A stretch of 6,371 nt of DNA, taken from assembly GCA_017453705.1 (NCBI GenBank), contig JAFTEK010000317.1:1-6371 (forward strand), written 5' to 3'. Of this stretch, positions 5,112 to 6,371 are shown in pieces (position 1 is the first letter of the stretch; every line of letters starts with the position of its first letter). Source of the DNA: Treponema sp. (GTDB lineage Bacteria; Spirochaetota; Spirochaetia; Treponematales; Treponemataceae). The translations under genes and the position numbers were made by a program. The notes beneath the pieces were generated by a model. The model was not told the origin of the DNA and made no database searches. It worked only from the letters and a program-made list of their open reading frames with translations.

Positions 5112-6371
5112 ATGAAAAAAATACTTCTAATCCTGCTATCAGTATTCCTCCTGCTGGCAATGTCATACCTGACAATACTTCTCCTGCCCTCACGGACGCT
5201 CACAAGATTCCAGAACAGACAGTATTCAAGCCGCTTCTACGACAGGAACGGGGTGCTGCTCCACATCATGCCTCTCCAAGACGGACTCAGGCGGGAATAC
5301 TATCCGCTTGACAAGATGGGTACAGGATTGATAGAGACATTCATCGCGACTGAAGACAAGAACTTCTACAGGCACTGTGGTGTTGACATCTTCTCCCTTG
5401 CCCGCGCCACAGTACAGAACGGCAGAGCCGGAAGGGTTGTAAGCGGGGCATCCACGATAACAATGCAGCTTGCCCGCATAATCTGGCCTAGGAAAGGCAA
5501 AGTCAACCTTTCAGTAAAAGCACTGGAGGCAATGAGAGCCATATACCTGGAGGTAAAGCTTTCCAAGGATGATATTCTGGAACTGTATCTTAACTCTGTT
5601 CCCTTCGGCCAGCAGGTGGAAGGAGTCGGAAGCGCGGCCAGATCATTCTTCTCTTGCGAGCCATCAACCCTAACTCCAGAACAATGCGCAAAACTTGCCG
5701 AAATCCCGCGCCGCCCCGCAGGATCAGACCTTGAGAAAAGCTTTCAATATCCGTCCGTCTGTATGCACTTTGTCAACCATGTCATAAAAGTTTATGGCGA
5801 AAAAAAACAGATTATCCCTCCTACATTGAATCTGGCAGTGGACAGCAGGCTCACAGTCCAGGCGGAATTCCTCATACAAAAGAAACTTGAGGAATACAAG
5901 GATTCTAGAATCCACAACGGAGCCGCAATCGTCCTGGACAACAAAACAGGGGAAGTCCTGGCATGGGCGGGCAACGCTTCTTTTGACGATGACGCGCACT
6001 CAGGACAAATAGATGGAGTCACAGTGAAAAACCAGCCCGGCAGCTCAATGAAGCCCTTCCTATACGCCCTTGCACTAGAAGAAGGCTTTTCACCTGCCAC
6101 CGTGCTCCCTGACATACAACAGGACTTTGGATCCAGCGGGATCTATGTTCCCCTCAACTTTAACAACCGATATAACGGCCCTGTCCGGTTCCGCACCGCG
6201 CTTGCATCCAGCCTGAACATCCCGGCGGTATACCTTCTCCACGAGATTGGAATAAAGACATACATGGATCGCCTATATCTTCTGGGATTCAATTCCTTGA
6301 AAGGAAGCGAAGAATCAACAGGATTGTCACTGGCACTTGGAAGCAGCGAGGTGACATTGGAAGAGATGGCA
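5112..6371 (+). CDS. pbpC: Penicillin-binding protein 1C (glycosyltransferase/transpeptidase), N-terminal part
   Basis: The first 420 residues are visible; the frame is open to the window end. Residues 4-25 are an N-terminal membrane anchor. The GT51 glycosyltransferase domain covers about 40-210. It has the catalytic glutamate E81 in ATEDKNFYRHCG, the motif GASTITMQLAR at 112-122 (Met in place of the usual Gln, typical of the PBP1C group), and EVKLSKDDILELYLN at 147-161. The transpeptidase domain begins near 268. Its nucleophile is S311 with K314 (SSMK within QPGSSMKPFLY), and the SxN motif is S367-L-N369. The KTG motif and C-terminal domain would lie beyond the edge. The enzyme polymerises and cross-links peptidoglycan from the outer face of the inner membrane. 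The start is 6 bases after the DUF456 stop and has only a weak Shine-Dalgarno site, which fits translational coupling. Confidence 0.94.
   Translation, partial: MKKILLILLSVFLLLAMSYLTILLLPSRTLTRFQNRQYSSRFYDRNGVLLHIMPLQDGLRREYYPLDKMGTGLIETFIATEDKNFYRHCGVDIFSLARATVQNGRAGRVVSGASTITMQLARIIWPRKGKVNLSVKALEAMRAIYLEVKLSKDDILELYLNSVPFGQQVEGVGSAARSFFSCEPSTLTPEQCAKLAEIPRRPAGSDLEKSFQYPSVCMHFVNHVIKVYGEKKQIIPPTLNLAVDSRLTVQAEFLIQKKLEEYKDSRIHNGAAIVLDNKTGEVLAWAGNASFDDDAHSGQIDGVTVKNQPGSSMKPFLYALALEEGFSPATVLPDIQQDFGSSGIYVPLNFNNRYNGPVRFRTALASSLNIPAVYLLHEIGIKTYMDRLYLLGFNSLKGSEESTGLSLALGSSEVTLEEMA

Noticed and set aside
5724..6115. Minus-strand open frames opposite pbpC
   Set aside because: They are shadows of the PBP1C coding frame, which carries all expected motifs.
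1..6371. CRISPR array, tRNA, rRNA, insertion sequence or phage genes
   Set aside because: No regularly spaced repeats, no recognisable RNA gene, and no transposase or phage protein was seen in the frames read.

Overview
The window is a compact 6.4 kb bacterial segment with eight protein genes, two of them cut by the window edges. Moderate GC, Shine-Dalgarno sites on several genes (AAAGGAG, AAGGAGG), a relaxed lipoprotein box (A-F-S-A-C) and the gene content (PepF, YcaL/LoiP-type M48 peptidases, DUF456, PBP1C) suggest a Gram-negative-type, host-associated anaerobe. A Treponema-like spirochaete is my best guess, but this is weak inference; Fibrobacter-like or other diderms are possible.

Region 1 (1-2614, + strand): the C-terminal end of an M3B oligoendopeptidase F overlaps by 11 bases a membrane-anchored barnase-type ribonuclease. 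A barstar-type inhibitor follows 14 bases later. All the barnase catalytic residues I can align are present, and the barstar keeps its key acidic contact residues, so this looks like an intact toxin-immunity pair. After 123 bases that contain competing inverted repeats comes an unrecognised three-helix membrane protein with a soluble C-terminal domain. It may belong to the same transcription unit.

Region 2 (2615-4491, mostly - strand): a hairpin with a U-tract on the minus strand lies between the convergent units. Two tandem paralogous M48 zinc metallopeptidases follow, about 75% identical by eye. The upstream copy has a lipoprotein signal and the downstream copy an ordinary Sec signal, so one protease core seems to be delivered to two envelope locations. 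An 11-bp perfect hairpin separates the two genes.

Region 3 (4492-6371): back-to-back sigma70-like promoters, sharing three CTTGA half-sites, drive the M48 pair leftward and a DUF456 membrane protein plus penicillin-binding protein 1C rightward. The M48 peptidases, DUF456 protein and PBP1C all point to cell-envelope maintenance, and the divergent promoters suggest they may be co-regulated. The most interesting element is the membrane-tethered barnase with its barstar and the unknown membrane protein next to them.
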